The notes under the pieces: model-generated
Databases searched by the model: none
Told to the model about the DNA's origin: nothing
The model's input: only the letters and a program-made list of their open reading frames with translations
Shown here: piece after piece, positions 42,128 to 49,558 of the stretch
Position numbering within the stretch: the stretch's first letter is position 1
How the letters are laid out: every line of letters starts with the position of its first letter
Translations under genes and position numbers: made by a program
Assembly: GCF_020026925.1 (NCBI RefSeq)
Contig: NZ_JAIQDW010000001.1
Location: 372,001-436,000 of the forward strand
Source: Flavobacterium hibisci
Lineage (GTDB): Bacteria; Bacteroidota; Bacteroidia; Flavobacteriales; Flavobacteriaceae
Length of the DNA stretch: 64,000 nt
Direction of reading: 5' to 3'

Positions 42128-42586
42128 ATGAATGATAATTTTACAAATGAATACTTTGGCATCGGAATTCACAACGGTAAAACACCTGAGAATTTAGGTG
42201 TTTTGTGGCGGTCGGCTCAAAACTTAGGGGCTACTTTTATATTTACCATAGGAAATCGATATGCCAAACAAGCCTGTGATACCCATGATGCAGTAAAAGC
42301 GATTCCGTATTTTCACTATGAGAATTTCGAAGCTTTTTTTGAAAACTTACCCAAAGGAGCGCGATTGGTTGGTGTGGAATTACATGAAAACGCTTCAGAC
42401 TTAGAAATCTTTGAACATCCCAGACGCTGTGTATACCTTTTAGGGGCTGAAGATCATGGTTTACCAAAAAAAACAATGGAAAAATGCCATCATCTGGTGA
42501 AATTCAAATCTGAGAAAAGCTTAAACGTCGCAGTGGCAGGAACCATTGTGATGTACGACCGGAATTTGCCTAAGCCACGTTCTTGA
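42128..42586 (+). CDS. SpoU/TrmH-family RNA 2'-O-methyltransferase
   Basis: This 152-residue protein has the SPOUT knot: motif 1 NGKTPENLGVLWRSAQNLGA, motif 2 CVYLLGAEDHGLPKKTMEKC, and motif 3 SLNVAVAGTIVMYDR. It should methylate a ribose 2'-OH in tRNA or rRNA with SAM. It is short and lacks an RNA-binding extension, as in TrmL-like proteins. I chose ATG 42128 rather than an ATG five codons upstream because the family sequence begins there. Confidence 0.9.
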   Translation: MNDNFTNEYFGIGIHNGKTPENLGVLWRSAQNLGATFIFTIGNRYAKQACDTHDAVKAIPYFHYENFEAFFENLPKGARLVGVELHENASDLEIFEHPRRCVYLLGAEDHGLPKKTMEKCHHLVKFKSEKSLNVAVAGTIVMYDRNLPKPRS

Positions 42587-42603
42587 TTTATAATGGAATA
42601 ATC

Positions 42604-42780
42604 CGTTGGGTATAATTAGTTTTTGATGATAATTTTGGTAAGTTAATCGATTCTGATTTTTCATTGGATCATATCGAGAACAGAAATTCATCATTAACAA
42701 TGGTTCTCGATACATTTTTTTTGTTCCGTTTTTCTGCACAAAAAAACACGAACTGACGTTTTTAATAATCATACCCAACG
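42604..42780. repeat. Palindromic intergenic repeat element, copy 1
   Basis: Outer arms CGTTGGGTAT (42604-42613) and ATACCCAACG (42771-42780) are perfect; an inner pair TATCGAGAAC (42672-42681) and GTTCTCGATA (42703-42712) is also perfect. Bases 42702-42757 are largely the same as 44260-44313: both read GGTTCTC, ATACATTTTT, GTTCC, ACAAAAAAAC and CGAACTGACG in order. No ORF is carried. The element fills the gap between the RNA methyltransferase and the convergent RidA-like gene. Confidence 0.65.
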
Positions 42781-42787
42781 CGTTACA

Positions 42788-43258
42788 TTATTTTACAACC
42801 GTAGCTTCAAATTCGATTTTTAGCGTTTCAAAAAGACTTTGAACTTCTATTAAAGTTGAGGCTTGTTTGATGCCGTGCCTGGAAGTCCAGTCCTGAAAAA
42901 GAGAAAAATGAGGCCAAAGTTCCGCTGCCGAAGTCGTATAAATATTGAGTCTGACGATTCCATTGAGTTCGTAACCTGCCTGCGTAATTACCTTTTCCAG
43001 ATTTTCCAGCGCCAGAACAATTTGAGATTTCATGTCCCCGGTACTTGAAGTTCCATCAGCATTGACTGCTGCCTGACCAGAAACATATAAAGTTCCTGCC
43101 GGCTGTTTTACTTCGACAGCCTGAACATAACTGCGTTCATCCTGCCATTTCCACGGATTTGTGATGTGTTTTTCCATTTGCTTTGCTTTTTTATTTTGTG
43201 CCCTTCCGGGCACCATTGTGAATACTATGACAGCTAAAATCGTCGTGATTTTTTTCAT
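42788..43258 (-). CDS. RidA/YjgF-family protein with signal peptide
   Basis: This 156-residue protein starts with a signal peptide (KKITTILAVIVFTMVPGRAQ) and then has a RidA-type fold: LYVSGQAAVNADGTSSTGDM, QIVLALENLEKVITQAG, IVRLNIYTTS, and a long IEVQSLFETLKIEFEATVV end. Cytoplasmic RidA hydrolyses reactive enamines. Here the conserved Arg after QAG... has shifted to IVRLNIY, so it may be one of the non-deaminase Rid subfamilies. Export to the periplasm is unusual for the family. The Crp-type regulator gene lies 92 bases upstream on the same strand. Confidence 0.85.
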   Translation of the reverse strand: MKKITTILAVIVFTMVPGRAQNKKAKQMEKHITNPWKWQDERSYVQAVEVKQPAGTLYVSGQAAVNADGTSSTGDMKSQIVLALENLEKVITQAGYELNGIVRLNIYTTSAAELWPHFSLFQDWTSRHGIKQASTLIEVQSLFETLKIEFEATVVK

Positions 43259-43350
43259 AACTGCTATTTAAAATTGACAAAGCAAAGTTCTCCATTATCC
43301 ATAAATCCACACTTGACATACATCACGAATATCAAGTGATTTATATCACA

Positions 43351-43914
43351 CTAAGCGGATAAACGGCTTAAGGTTTCGCGCGAAACACCTAAATAAGAAG
43401 CGATCAGACTTTTGGGAACGCGCTGCATCAGGGACGGATATTGTTTGATCAGTTGTTCGTAACGCTCTTTGGAGTTGGAAGTAAGCCATGAAATGATTCG
43501 GCGTTGAGAACCCAGAAAACCAAAATTGGCTTTTTCGAGAAAGAAACGCTGCATTTTTTGCAGACCGTCACATAGTTTGTTATAATCCTCGAGCGTACAG
43601 CACAAAACCTCCGTATCTTCTAAACATTCTAAAGATAATGTGGCTTCGGTCTGCGTAAAAAAAGCGTAAAAATCACTTTCCCACCACTCTTCCATCGCAA
43701 AAGAAACAATGTGCGGCTTTCCCCCTTTATCTGTATGAACGAGTTTTAAAAGTCCGGAAATTACAAAATAAGAATACTTTACTGTATTACCGTCCTGTAT
43801 AATAAATTGGTGTTTTTTAAATTTTTTAGGAGTAAAATGAGTACTTACAAAAGCAAACTCATCATCTGTAAGAGGTACTGTTTTTTCTATATGTTGCCTT
43901 AATTTTTCGTGCAT
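43351..43914 (-). CDS. Crp/Fnr-family transcriptional regulator
   Basis: This 187-residue regulator has a cNMP-binding-like beta roll (about 20-115: FIIQDGNTVKYSYFVISGLLKLV) and a C-terminal helix-turn-helix (PKSLIASYLGVSRETLSRL) that ends almost at the C-terminus. The ligand-binding arginine of true cAMP receptors is not evident. It probably controls the periplasmic RidA-like gene next to it, with which it is co-oriented. Confidence 0.88.
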   Translation of the reverse strand: MHEKLRQHIEKTVPLTDDEFAFVSTHFTPKKFKKHQFIIQDGNTVKYSYFVISGLLKLVHTDKGGKPHIVSFAMEEWWESDFYAFFTQTEATLSLECLEDTEVLCCTLEDYNKLCDGLQKMQRFFLEKANFGFLGSQRRIISWLTSNSKERYEQLIKQYPSLMQRVPKSLIASYLGVSRETLSRLSA

Positions 43915-44361
43915 ACAAGAAGGTTTGCGAATAATAGATGGATTAGCTCATCTGTTTAAAGCAAAAATAAAGCATTTATGAATATGTCGATTGCTTATCT
44001 TTTTAAATGTTTACAGAAGAATTAAACATTTCACACAGCTTCTATCCTTCTTCTGCTGCCATACAAAGTGGTATTCCTGGACTAGAGTTACATTTTAACT
44101 GCTGAATAGTATTGATTATAATTTTATTTTATAAAGATCAATTTGAATTATAAATATCGATTTTAAATCAACTGGTTATTGAAGGTTAATTTTCGTCAGT
44201 TCGGGGAATCTCAATTATTAATCATGATTGTATTGAGAATAGAAAATTATCCTAAAAGCGGTTCTCAATACATTTTTGTTCCATTGCTATACACAAAAAA
44301 ACTCGAACTGACGAATACCGAAAAGTTTATTAGTGCTAATTTAGTAAGAAATCCATCATTT
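43915..44361. repeat. Non-coding region with palindromic repeat element, copy 2
   Basis: The region holds no credible gene. Bases 44194-44313 form an element with perfect outer arms CGTCAGTTCG (44194-44203) and CGAACTGACG (44304-44313) and inner arms TGTATTGAGAAT (44229-44240) and GTTCTCAATACA (44261-44272, one mismatch). Its right half matches the element at 42702-42757. The rest upstream is AT-rich with no recognised signal. Confidence 0.6.
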
Positions 44362-44397
44362 GATATAAAATAGAAAAGCTCCGTTCAACTATTTTTA
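44362..44397 (+). promoter_or_regulatory. Promoter of the 74-residue acidic protein gene (TRTAAR-N20-TAnnTTTR class)
   Basis: GATATAAA (44362-44369), 20 bases, TATTTTTA (44390-44397), 30 bases before the start codon. Confidence 0.55.
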
Positions 44398-44426
44398 AGA
44401 TTATTAATAACTTAAAAATTTAAATC

Positions 44427-44651
44427 ATGGAAAACTCGAATAATTACACCAGTGAAGAACTAGCAAAATGCCCTTATCACGCACAACTTTCCCAGGAACA
44501 AAACAATGACGATCGCGAAGAAGCCAACACCGGAGACTGGGAAGACCAGCGCGATGAAGACGGAACAGATCCGAACCGTTATGAGGAAGAAGGTGGCAAT
44601 AATAATTCAGGAGGCGCTGGAAGTTCCGGAAGTGCTGCTACCAATAGCTAG
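44427..44651 (+). CDS. Small acidic protein, MENSN-type
   Basis: This 74-residue, very acidic protein (MENSNNYTSEELAKCPYHAQ ... NTGDWEDQRDEDGTDPNRYE) ends in a Gly/Ser/Asn-rich tail (NNNSGGAGSSGSAATNS). It should be largely unfolded. It shares its first five residues and a GDW-x-D patch with the 77-residue protein at 51104, so the two may be distant paralogues. Its promoter belongs to the shared class and a strong terminator follows, making it a single-gene unit. No family is recognised. Confidence 0.75.
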   Translation: MENSNNYTSEELAKCPYHAQLSQEQNNDDREEANTGDWEDQRDEDGTDPNRYEEEGGNNNSGGAGSSGSAATNS

Positions 44652-44732
44652 TAAATCTAAATTTTAATATTGCATAGCAATTTAGACTTACTAAAAATGT
44701 AAGAAAACGATACGCTTACACAGGTAGAAAAG

Positions 44733-44768
44733 ACAATAAGATCTTCTTAGGAAGATTTTATTGTTTTA
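44733..44768. terminator. Terminator between the acidic protein gene and the nuclease-family gene
   Basis: ACAATAAGATCTTC (44733-44746) pairs with GAAGATTTTATTGT (44751-44764), with one G-U pair, around TTAG, followed by TTTAT. Converging genes may both use it. Confidence 0.8.
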
Positions 44769-44786
44769 TACCAGGTATTTTAGGGT

Positions 44787-45836
44787 TTAATCTGCAGCTT
44801 TCTTCTCTTCTGCGATAGCTATATCCTCGCTATCCGGCTGCATTTCGTCTTGTTCTAATTCGGCTGCCGTTTCATATTGCAGGCTGATGAAAATAGGAAA
44901 ATGATCCGAGCCAAAATTGTCAAGCCTTTTCATTTCCCTGATCTTTAAATGCGTAGAAATAAAAGCATGATCCAAAGGAAACCTCAGAAAAGGATAATGC
45001 GCATGAAAAGAATTGTAGAAGCCTCTCCCTCTTCTTGGATCGAGAAGTCCGCTCATTTTCAGGAAAAGTTCGGTGGTGTAACTCCATGCCACATCATTCA
45101 GATCACCAATCACAATTACCGGCAAGTCTGAATCTTTGGCCAAATCGGCAACTAATAAAAGTTCCTTATCCCGTTCTTTTGAAGTTGGATTTTCCATAGG
45201 AACTGGCGGTTCAGGATGCACGGCATACATTTGAACAGCTTGTCCGCCAGGCAAAATAATTTGGGTATGGATAGAAGGAATATCGTTTTCGACCAGGTAT
45301 TTTACTTCGGTATTTAGAAGTTCTAATTTAGAATACAACAACATGCCATACGTATTTTCCAAAGGCACTTTTTTATAAAACGGAAAATGTTCTTCGAGTG
45401 CGTTCGTTTCTTTTTCCCAGACAGCGTGGGTTTCCAGCAAAAGCACGACATCCGGATTTGCTTTGTGGATTTCTTCCAGACAGCCTTTATAATTGGTATT
45501 AAACTGATACACATTGCTAATCATGACACTGAATCCGTTTTCGGGTATTTCAGTTGTAATGCGCTGCACGTGTTTTTTTCCCAGTCCTGTAAAAGGCAGT
45601 ATTTGTCTTAAAAGATAGCACGCATTTACAACCATGATAAGCAAAAGCAGATCATTAAAATCATACTCCTTTCCTCTACTGTAAAATGCAAGAAATACAA
45701 TGCAGATAGTCGTAAGAACCAGTTTCTGAAGTCTTGGATAATCGCAAACCCGAAAGATCCAGTATTCATTTTTAATGAGTGGAATAAAAGTAATAATTAC
45801 CAATATAATAGAAAGGACAAAGAAAAAGTACTGCAT
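44787..45836 (-). CDS. Membrane-anchored endonuclease/exonuclease/phosphatase-family protein
   Basis: This 349-residue protein has two or three N-terminal membrane helices (FFFVLSIILVIITFIPLI, LVLTTICIVFLAFYS, LLLIMVVNACYLL) followed by an EEP-fold domain: NPDVVLLLETHAVWE with the metal Glu, VIVIGDLNDVAWS, RFPLDHAFIST, and FGSDHFPIFISL. The fold includes DNases, sphingomyelinases and lipid phosphatases. The membrane anchoring suggests an extracytoplasmic substrate, perhaps a phospholipid head group or extracellular DNA. The acidic C-terminal tail (EQDEMQPDSEDIAIAEEKKA) is unusual. The family call is firm, the substrate open. Confidence 0.85.
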   Translation of the reverse strand: MQYFFFVLSIILVIITFIPLIKNEYWIFRVCDYPRLQKLVLTTICIVFLAFYSRGKEYDFNDLLLLIMVVNACYLLRQILPFTGLGKKHVQRITTEIPENGFSVMISNVYQFNTNYKGCLEEIHKANPDVVLLLETHAVWEKETNALEEHFPFYKKVPLENTYGMLLYSKLELLNTEVKYLVENDIPSIHTQIILPGGQAVQMYAVHPEPPVPMENPTSKERDKELLLVADLAKDSDLPVIVIGDLNDVAWSYTTELFLKMSGLLDPRRGRGFYNSFHAHYPFLRFPLDHAFISTHLKIREMKRLDNFGSDHFPIFISLQYETAAELEQDEMQPDSEDIAIAEEKKAAD

Positions 45837-45962
45837 AAACCAGGATTCAAGAATTGAATATTATATTACTGTAAGATAACCTATTTTTTACTAATTGGCA
45901 ATAAATACGGCATAAAGCACAGCTAAAATATAAATGATAATTAAGTAAGCAATTCAAAGAAT

Positions 45963-45999
45963 CGTATAAAGAAATACAGTACGCTTGTTGTTAATTTTA
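45963..45999 (+). promoter_or_regulatory. Promoter of the 100-residue acidic protein gene (TRTAAR-N21-TAnnTTTR class)
   Basis: CGTATAAA (45963-45970), 21 bases, TAATTTTA (45992-45999), 62 bases before the start codon. Confidence 0.5.
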
Positions 46000-46061
46000 G
46001 AAAATTGCTAGGCTTAAAAAAAGCAATACTTAAAATAAATTAACCCTTAAAACATACGATT

Positions 46062-46364
46062 ATGACAACAGATAACGAAATAAATTACAATCAGGACGAT
46101 TATAATTTCAACCCCGACAATCAAAGCTATATTGATCAATACGAACAGGAAAATAGCGAAGAAGAAGCTACTGAACCTGCCGAAAATGAAAATCTGGATA
46201 CGGCATTCTCGAACTCACTTGATCTTGATGATTTTGAAAATGATTTTCATGAAAATGATGAACAAGAGGAAGATCCAAATGAAAATGAAGAAGAGGAAAA
46301 TTACGATCAGGAAGAAATTACCGAACCCGATACATTTGCTGATGACGGTTATAAAATAGATTAG
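46062..46364 (+). CDS. Small highly acidic protein, unknown function
   Basis: This 100-residue protein is almost entirely Glu, Asp, Asn, Gln and Tyr (YIDQYEQENSEEEATEPAEN, NENEEEENYDQEEI). It has no signal peptide or hydrophobic core and should be disordered. The composition resembles that of the 100-residue protein at 53231, although no clear alignment is seen. A terminator follows its stop by about 60 bases and its promoter is of the shared class, so it is a single-gene unit. Its function is not known. Confidence 0.72.
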   Translation: MTTDNEINYNQDDYNFNPDNQSYIDQYEQENSEEEATEPAENENLDTAFSNSLDLDDFENDFHENDEQEEDPNENEEEENYDQEEITEPDTFADDGYKID

Positions 46365-46422
46365 TTTTATAAGTATCAAATTGAAAATTCACACCATCTT
46401 AAATTCAAATTATTATTTAATA

Positions 46423-46455
46423 AAGCCTCTCAAAACACTACATTTTGAGAGGCTT
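46423..46455 (+). terminator. Terminator after the 100-residue acidic protein gene
   Basis: AAGCCTCTCAAAA (46423-46435) and TTTTGAGAGGCTT (46443-46455) are perfect reverse complements around CACTACA. Confidence 0.85.
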
Positions 46456-46471
46456 ACTAAAAAAAAATGTT

Positions 46472-46942
46472 ATGAAAGTTTCACTACTTACTATATTAGC
46501 TGTTTTCTTCTGTTCATGTCAGGAAAAAGAAAATAAAAAAGATACTGTTTATCCTTCGGATCCTGTTTCTACAAATGAAATCACAGCAGAAAAAAAAGAT
46601 CAGGAGAATAATCAAAATGGTGATACAATTTACATGCAAAACAAAAATGAAAAAGGTTTCTTTTCAGCTGAAGGCGTTTTAGATTCCATTCATCAGAAAA
46701 TATATGTTGTTTTTGAAAATGAAAATCCAGGTGAACTGAATGCAAAAATAATTACACCATCAGGCAAAGGGAACATCCGTTTCAGCCAGATTATTTTTCC
46801 CGATCAAACCTCAGACGGTCCGTTTGGAATCGATTTAAAAATTCCGCTCAAGCAAAAAGGAAACCACGTTTTAATAATTGGGCATTCGCAAATGGCTGAA
46901 AATCCTTATTTTGGAAAATTCAGGGTGGAAGTTAATTATTAA
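46472..46942 (+). CDS. Small lipoprotein, unknown function
   Basis: This 156-residue protein has a lipoprotein signal (MKVSLLTILAVFFCSCQEKE; lipobox FCSC). The mature part has a charged linker (NKKDTVYPSDPVSTNEITAE) and then a compact beta-rich domain (VYVVFENENPGELNAKIITP-like, KGNIRFSQIIFPDQ, KQKGNHVLIIGHSQMAENPYF). I chose ATG 46472 since an earlier in-frame ATG lies in the terminator of the preceding gene. I do not recognise the family; a periplasmic or outer-membrane binding role would be a guess. Confidence 0.75.
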   Translation: MKVSLLTILAVFFCSCQEKENKKDTVYPSDPVSTNEITAEKKDQENNQNGDTIYMQNKNEKGFFSAEGVLDSIHQKIYVVFENENPGELNAKIITPSGKGNIRFSQIIFPDQTSDGPFGIDLKIPLKQKGNHVLIIGHSQMAENPYFGKFRVEVNY

Positions 46943-47014
46943 AAAGCAGTATAAAAATAGAAATACCCTGATTATAAGGGAGTATAAAGATAATTAAGTA
47001 CTGCCTACTTTGAT

Positions 47015-48523
47015 TTACTCAGAATGCCATTTTGGATATAATTTTATAATCAGCCCTTTCAGCCGGTTTTGGTAATCTTCCGTCAGCCATTCCTTATAAT
47101 TTTTACTGGCGTTATCCAGACATTTTACATATTGTTTTACGCGCCATTCGATTTCAGGCTTTAATGCTTCAGCAAGGGAAATTGCCTGAGTCAGTGTTTC
47201 GGCATTCTCCAGACACATCTTAGCCTGCTGGCGCACGGATTGCTGAATGACTGTTTTCGGTTTCTTATCGGTATCAATAGCTTCCTGATAATAGCTTTCG
47301 ATATCAAACGTCATTTCAAGTGTTTTAGGAAACATCGCTCTTAATTCGGCTGAAAGCGCATGAGATTGTACCGAAGATCCGGAAAGCGGCTGGTACTGCA
47401 TTTGTTTTGCAAAAGCTTCAGGATGTTCGAAGGCAAATTTCCAGTCCACCGGCTCCTGCCATTCACCAAATCGCTGGATATTATTACCCAGATCAATAAT
47501 GTTAAACGCTTTTTTTGAAGCAAGCTTTCGGGATCCGCGTCCAATCATTTGATGGTAAAGGGTTATGGATGTTGTTGCCCTGTTGAGTATGACATTCCGT
47601 ATCCCAGGCTCATCGAAACCTGTGGTAAGAATCGAAACCGAAGTCAGTACAGCATTTTTTGTTCTTTTGAACCATTGCAAAATTTCTTTCCGCTCCTGAT
47701 TCGGCGTTTTATTGTCCAGATGCTTGATGGCAATACCCGAAGCTGTAAAAACTTCGCATACTTTTAGAGAAGTTTCAATACCATTATTGAAAATGAGTGT
47801 TTTTTTGCCTTTAGCATTTTCTGTATAAGCCTGAAGCAATAAATCAAGCATAGCAGGTGAACTGTACAATTCGTTTGAAGAACTTACTGTATAATCCCCA
47901 TGAATTCCGGTTTTTAAGGTGTTCAGTTCTACCTCATAAGCAACAGATTGTGGCTGTGCCAGAAAACCATTCGCAATCAGGGACGCGATATCTTCTCCTG
48001 TTATCAGTGAGTTGTACTGTTTTTTCATTGGTTTTGAAACATCAGAACTAAAAGGAGTTGCCGTTACTCCAATTATAAAAGCCTTTTTAAAACTGCCCAT
48101 TAATTTCCGGAAAGAATTATGATGCGCTTCGTCAATAATCACAAGACCCACATCCTGAACCTTTACTTTTTTGGATTTAATTCTGTTTCGCAATGTTTCT
48201 ACCATCGCCACATAACAATTGCAGTCTGTCTTGAAATTACTGCTTATACTGCTGATGATTCGGTTTTCGACTCCTGTCTTTTTGAGTGTAGCCGAAGTTT
48301 GGGTGCATAATTCTTTTCGGTGTGTCAGGATCACAACGGTCTTATTGAACTGTTCTATAAATCTTCTGGCTATTTCTGAAAATACAACGGTTTTTCCGCC
48401 GCCAGTTGGCAATTGGTATAAAAGCCTGTTTCTTGATGTAGTGGCAATTTCCTCAAAAATAGCATCAATATCCCTTTCCTGATACCCGTAAAATGATGTT
48501 TTGGATTGTAGTGTTTTTTCCAT
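47015..48523 (-). CDS. DEAD/DEAH-box helicase (SF2, SSL2/RadD-like)
   Basis: This 502-residue superfamily 2 helicase has Q motif and Walker A LPTGGGKTVVFSEIA, motif Ia VVILTHRKELCTQT, DEAH box VIIDEAHHNSF, motif III GVTATPFSS, motif V LTTGFDEPG and motif VI YHQMIGRGSRK. The order and spacing suit a RadD-like or type-III-restriction-related repair helicase. The C-terminal 100 residues are helical and unassigned. The neighbours (exonuclease/GIY-YIG, exonuclease III, stress proteins) suggest DNA repair. It ends close to the convergent lipoprotein gene. Confidence 0.9.
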   Translation of the reverse strand: MEKTLQSKTSFYGYQERDIDAIFEEIATTSRNRLLYQLPTGGGKTVVFSEIARRFIEQFNKTVVILTHRKELCTQTSATLKKTGVENRIISSISSNFKTDCNCYVAMVETLRNRIKSKKVKVQDVGLVIIDEAHHNSFRKLMGSFKKAFIIGVTATPFSSDVSKPMKKQYNSLITGEDIASLIANGFLAQPQSVAYEVELNTLKTGIHGDYTVSSSNELYSSPAMLDLLLQAYTENAKGKKTLIFNNGIETSLKVCEVFTASGIAIKHLDNKTPNQERKEILQWFKRTKNAVLTSVSILTTGFDEPGIRNVILNRATTSITLYHQMIGRGSRKLASKKAFNIIDLGNNIQRFGEWQEPVDWKFAFEHPEAFAKQMQYQPLSGSSVQSHALSAELRAMFPKTLEMTFDIESYYQEAIDTDKKPKTVIQQSVRQQAKMCLENAETLTQAISLAEALKPEIEWRVKQYVKCLDNASKNYKEWLTEDYQNRLKGLIIKLYPKWHSE

Positions 48524-48565
48524 GTTAGGTGCTGTCTTAATCTTCTATCTCTGTATTAAGTGAAA

Positions 48566-48596
48566 AAAACCTGTATCATTACATAATACAGGTTTT
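48566..48596 (-). terminator. Terminator of the second DUF892 gene
   Basis: AAAACCTGTAT (48566-48576) and ATACAGGTTTT (48586-48596) are perfect reverse complements. It lies 25 bases past the minus-strand DUF892 stop. The CCTGTA core echoes the terminator of copy 1. Confidence 0.8.
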
Positions 48597-48620
48597 AAAT
48601 GATTTTGATGTCAGAGATTA

Positions 48621-49277
48621 TTATTTCTCGTCCTCTTCGGCAGCATCAAAGTTGATTGTGTTGTAGGCAGCCTCAGTCAATAGCGTATCGGCTTCTTTTT
48701 CTTCTGCCAGTGTTTTTTCCAGTAAAAGTACTGCGTCATCTTCACCTAAAGTAACGCCAAAAGCAGCTAATGTTCCGTAAGTAGCAATTTCATAATGCTC
48801 TATTTTCTGGGAAGCAGCAATAATTCCGGCGTCACGAACAGGCCCTTTTTCGGTTTCTTCCATGATGCTTTCGCCTTCTTTAATAAGACCTTCCATCGCA
48901 TCACATTTTTTAGCAACCGGTTTTTCCCCAACTAATGAAAATACTTTTTCCAGTCTTTCCTTTTGTTCCTCGGTTACCGCTAAATGCTCGTTAACCGCTT
49001 TAATCAGATTTTCAGAAGTAGCATTTTTTGCCATTTTAGGCAATGCTTTGATCAACGCTTTTTCTGCCCAGTAAATATCTTTAAGCGAATCTATAAACAA
49101 TTCTCTTAATCCATCTGCTGCAGATGATTTTGCTTTTACAACTCCTGCGGCATTTGTTTTTGATGCTGTTGCTGATTTACTTTTTGAAGCAGCTTTCTTG
49201 GCTTTTGTAGCCGTAGTTTTCTTTGCTGCTGTAGTTTTAGCTTTTGTAGCTGTGGTATTTTTTTCTGCGGTTTTCAT
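48621..49277 (-). CDS. DUF892 (YciE/YciF-type) ferritin-like protein, copy 2, with H1-like tail
   Basis: This 218-residue paralogue of the protein at 12773-13378 has an almost identical DUF892 core (LRELFIDSLKDIYWAEKALI, KKCDAMEGLIKEGESIMEET, KIEHYEIATYGTLAAFG) and ends EKEADTLLTEAAYN. Its N-terminal tail is about 50 residues of Ala/Lys/Thr/Ser repeats (TAAKKTTATKAKKAASKSKS), very like histone H1/HU-type tails, and could bind DNA. A tailed ferritin-like protein is reminiscent of Dps function, although Dps is a different family. Promoter and terminator resemble those of copy 1. Confidence 0.92.
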   Translation of the reverse strand: MKTAEKNTTATKAKTTAAKKTTATKAKKAASKSKSATASKTNAAGVVKAKSSAADGLRELFIDSLKDIYWAEKALIKALPKMAKNATSENLIKAVNEHLAVTEEQKERLEKVFSLVGEKPVAKKCDAMEGLIKEGESIMEETEKGPVRDAGIIAASQKIEHYEIATYGTLAAFGVTLGEDDAVLLLEKTLAEEKEADTLLTEAAYNTINFDAAEEDEK

Positions 49278-49300
49278 AATAATTAATTTTTAAGTATATC

Positions 49301-49336
49301 CAAATTTACCTGTACCTACTGAATTTACTTTACAGA
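49301..49336 (-). promoter_or_regulatory. Promoter of DUF892 copy 2 (TRTAAR-N20-TAnnTTTR class)
   Basis: On the minus strand TCTGTAAA (49336-49329), 20 bases, TAAATTTG (49308-49301), 24 bases before the start codon. The boxes and spacing are the same as for copy 1. Confidence 0.7.
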
Positions 49337-49558
49337 AATTTTTTAAATACTTACACTATTCAAATCTTTACCTTTTTATTGTGAATAAATGAAATTTACC
49401 TTATGGCACAAAAGACTTCTATGCTTTCTGCTTACCTATTTACATTATAAGAAAAATGACTTTTGTTACAATTTAGAACTACAACTGCATCAAAATTAGT
49501 CTCTTCTGACTTAATTTTGCATTCCCCGGACAGATCAGGCTTCCGGTTGTGACAGAAG

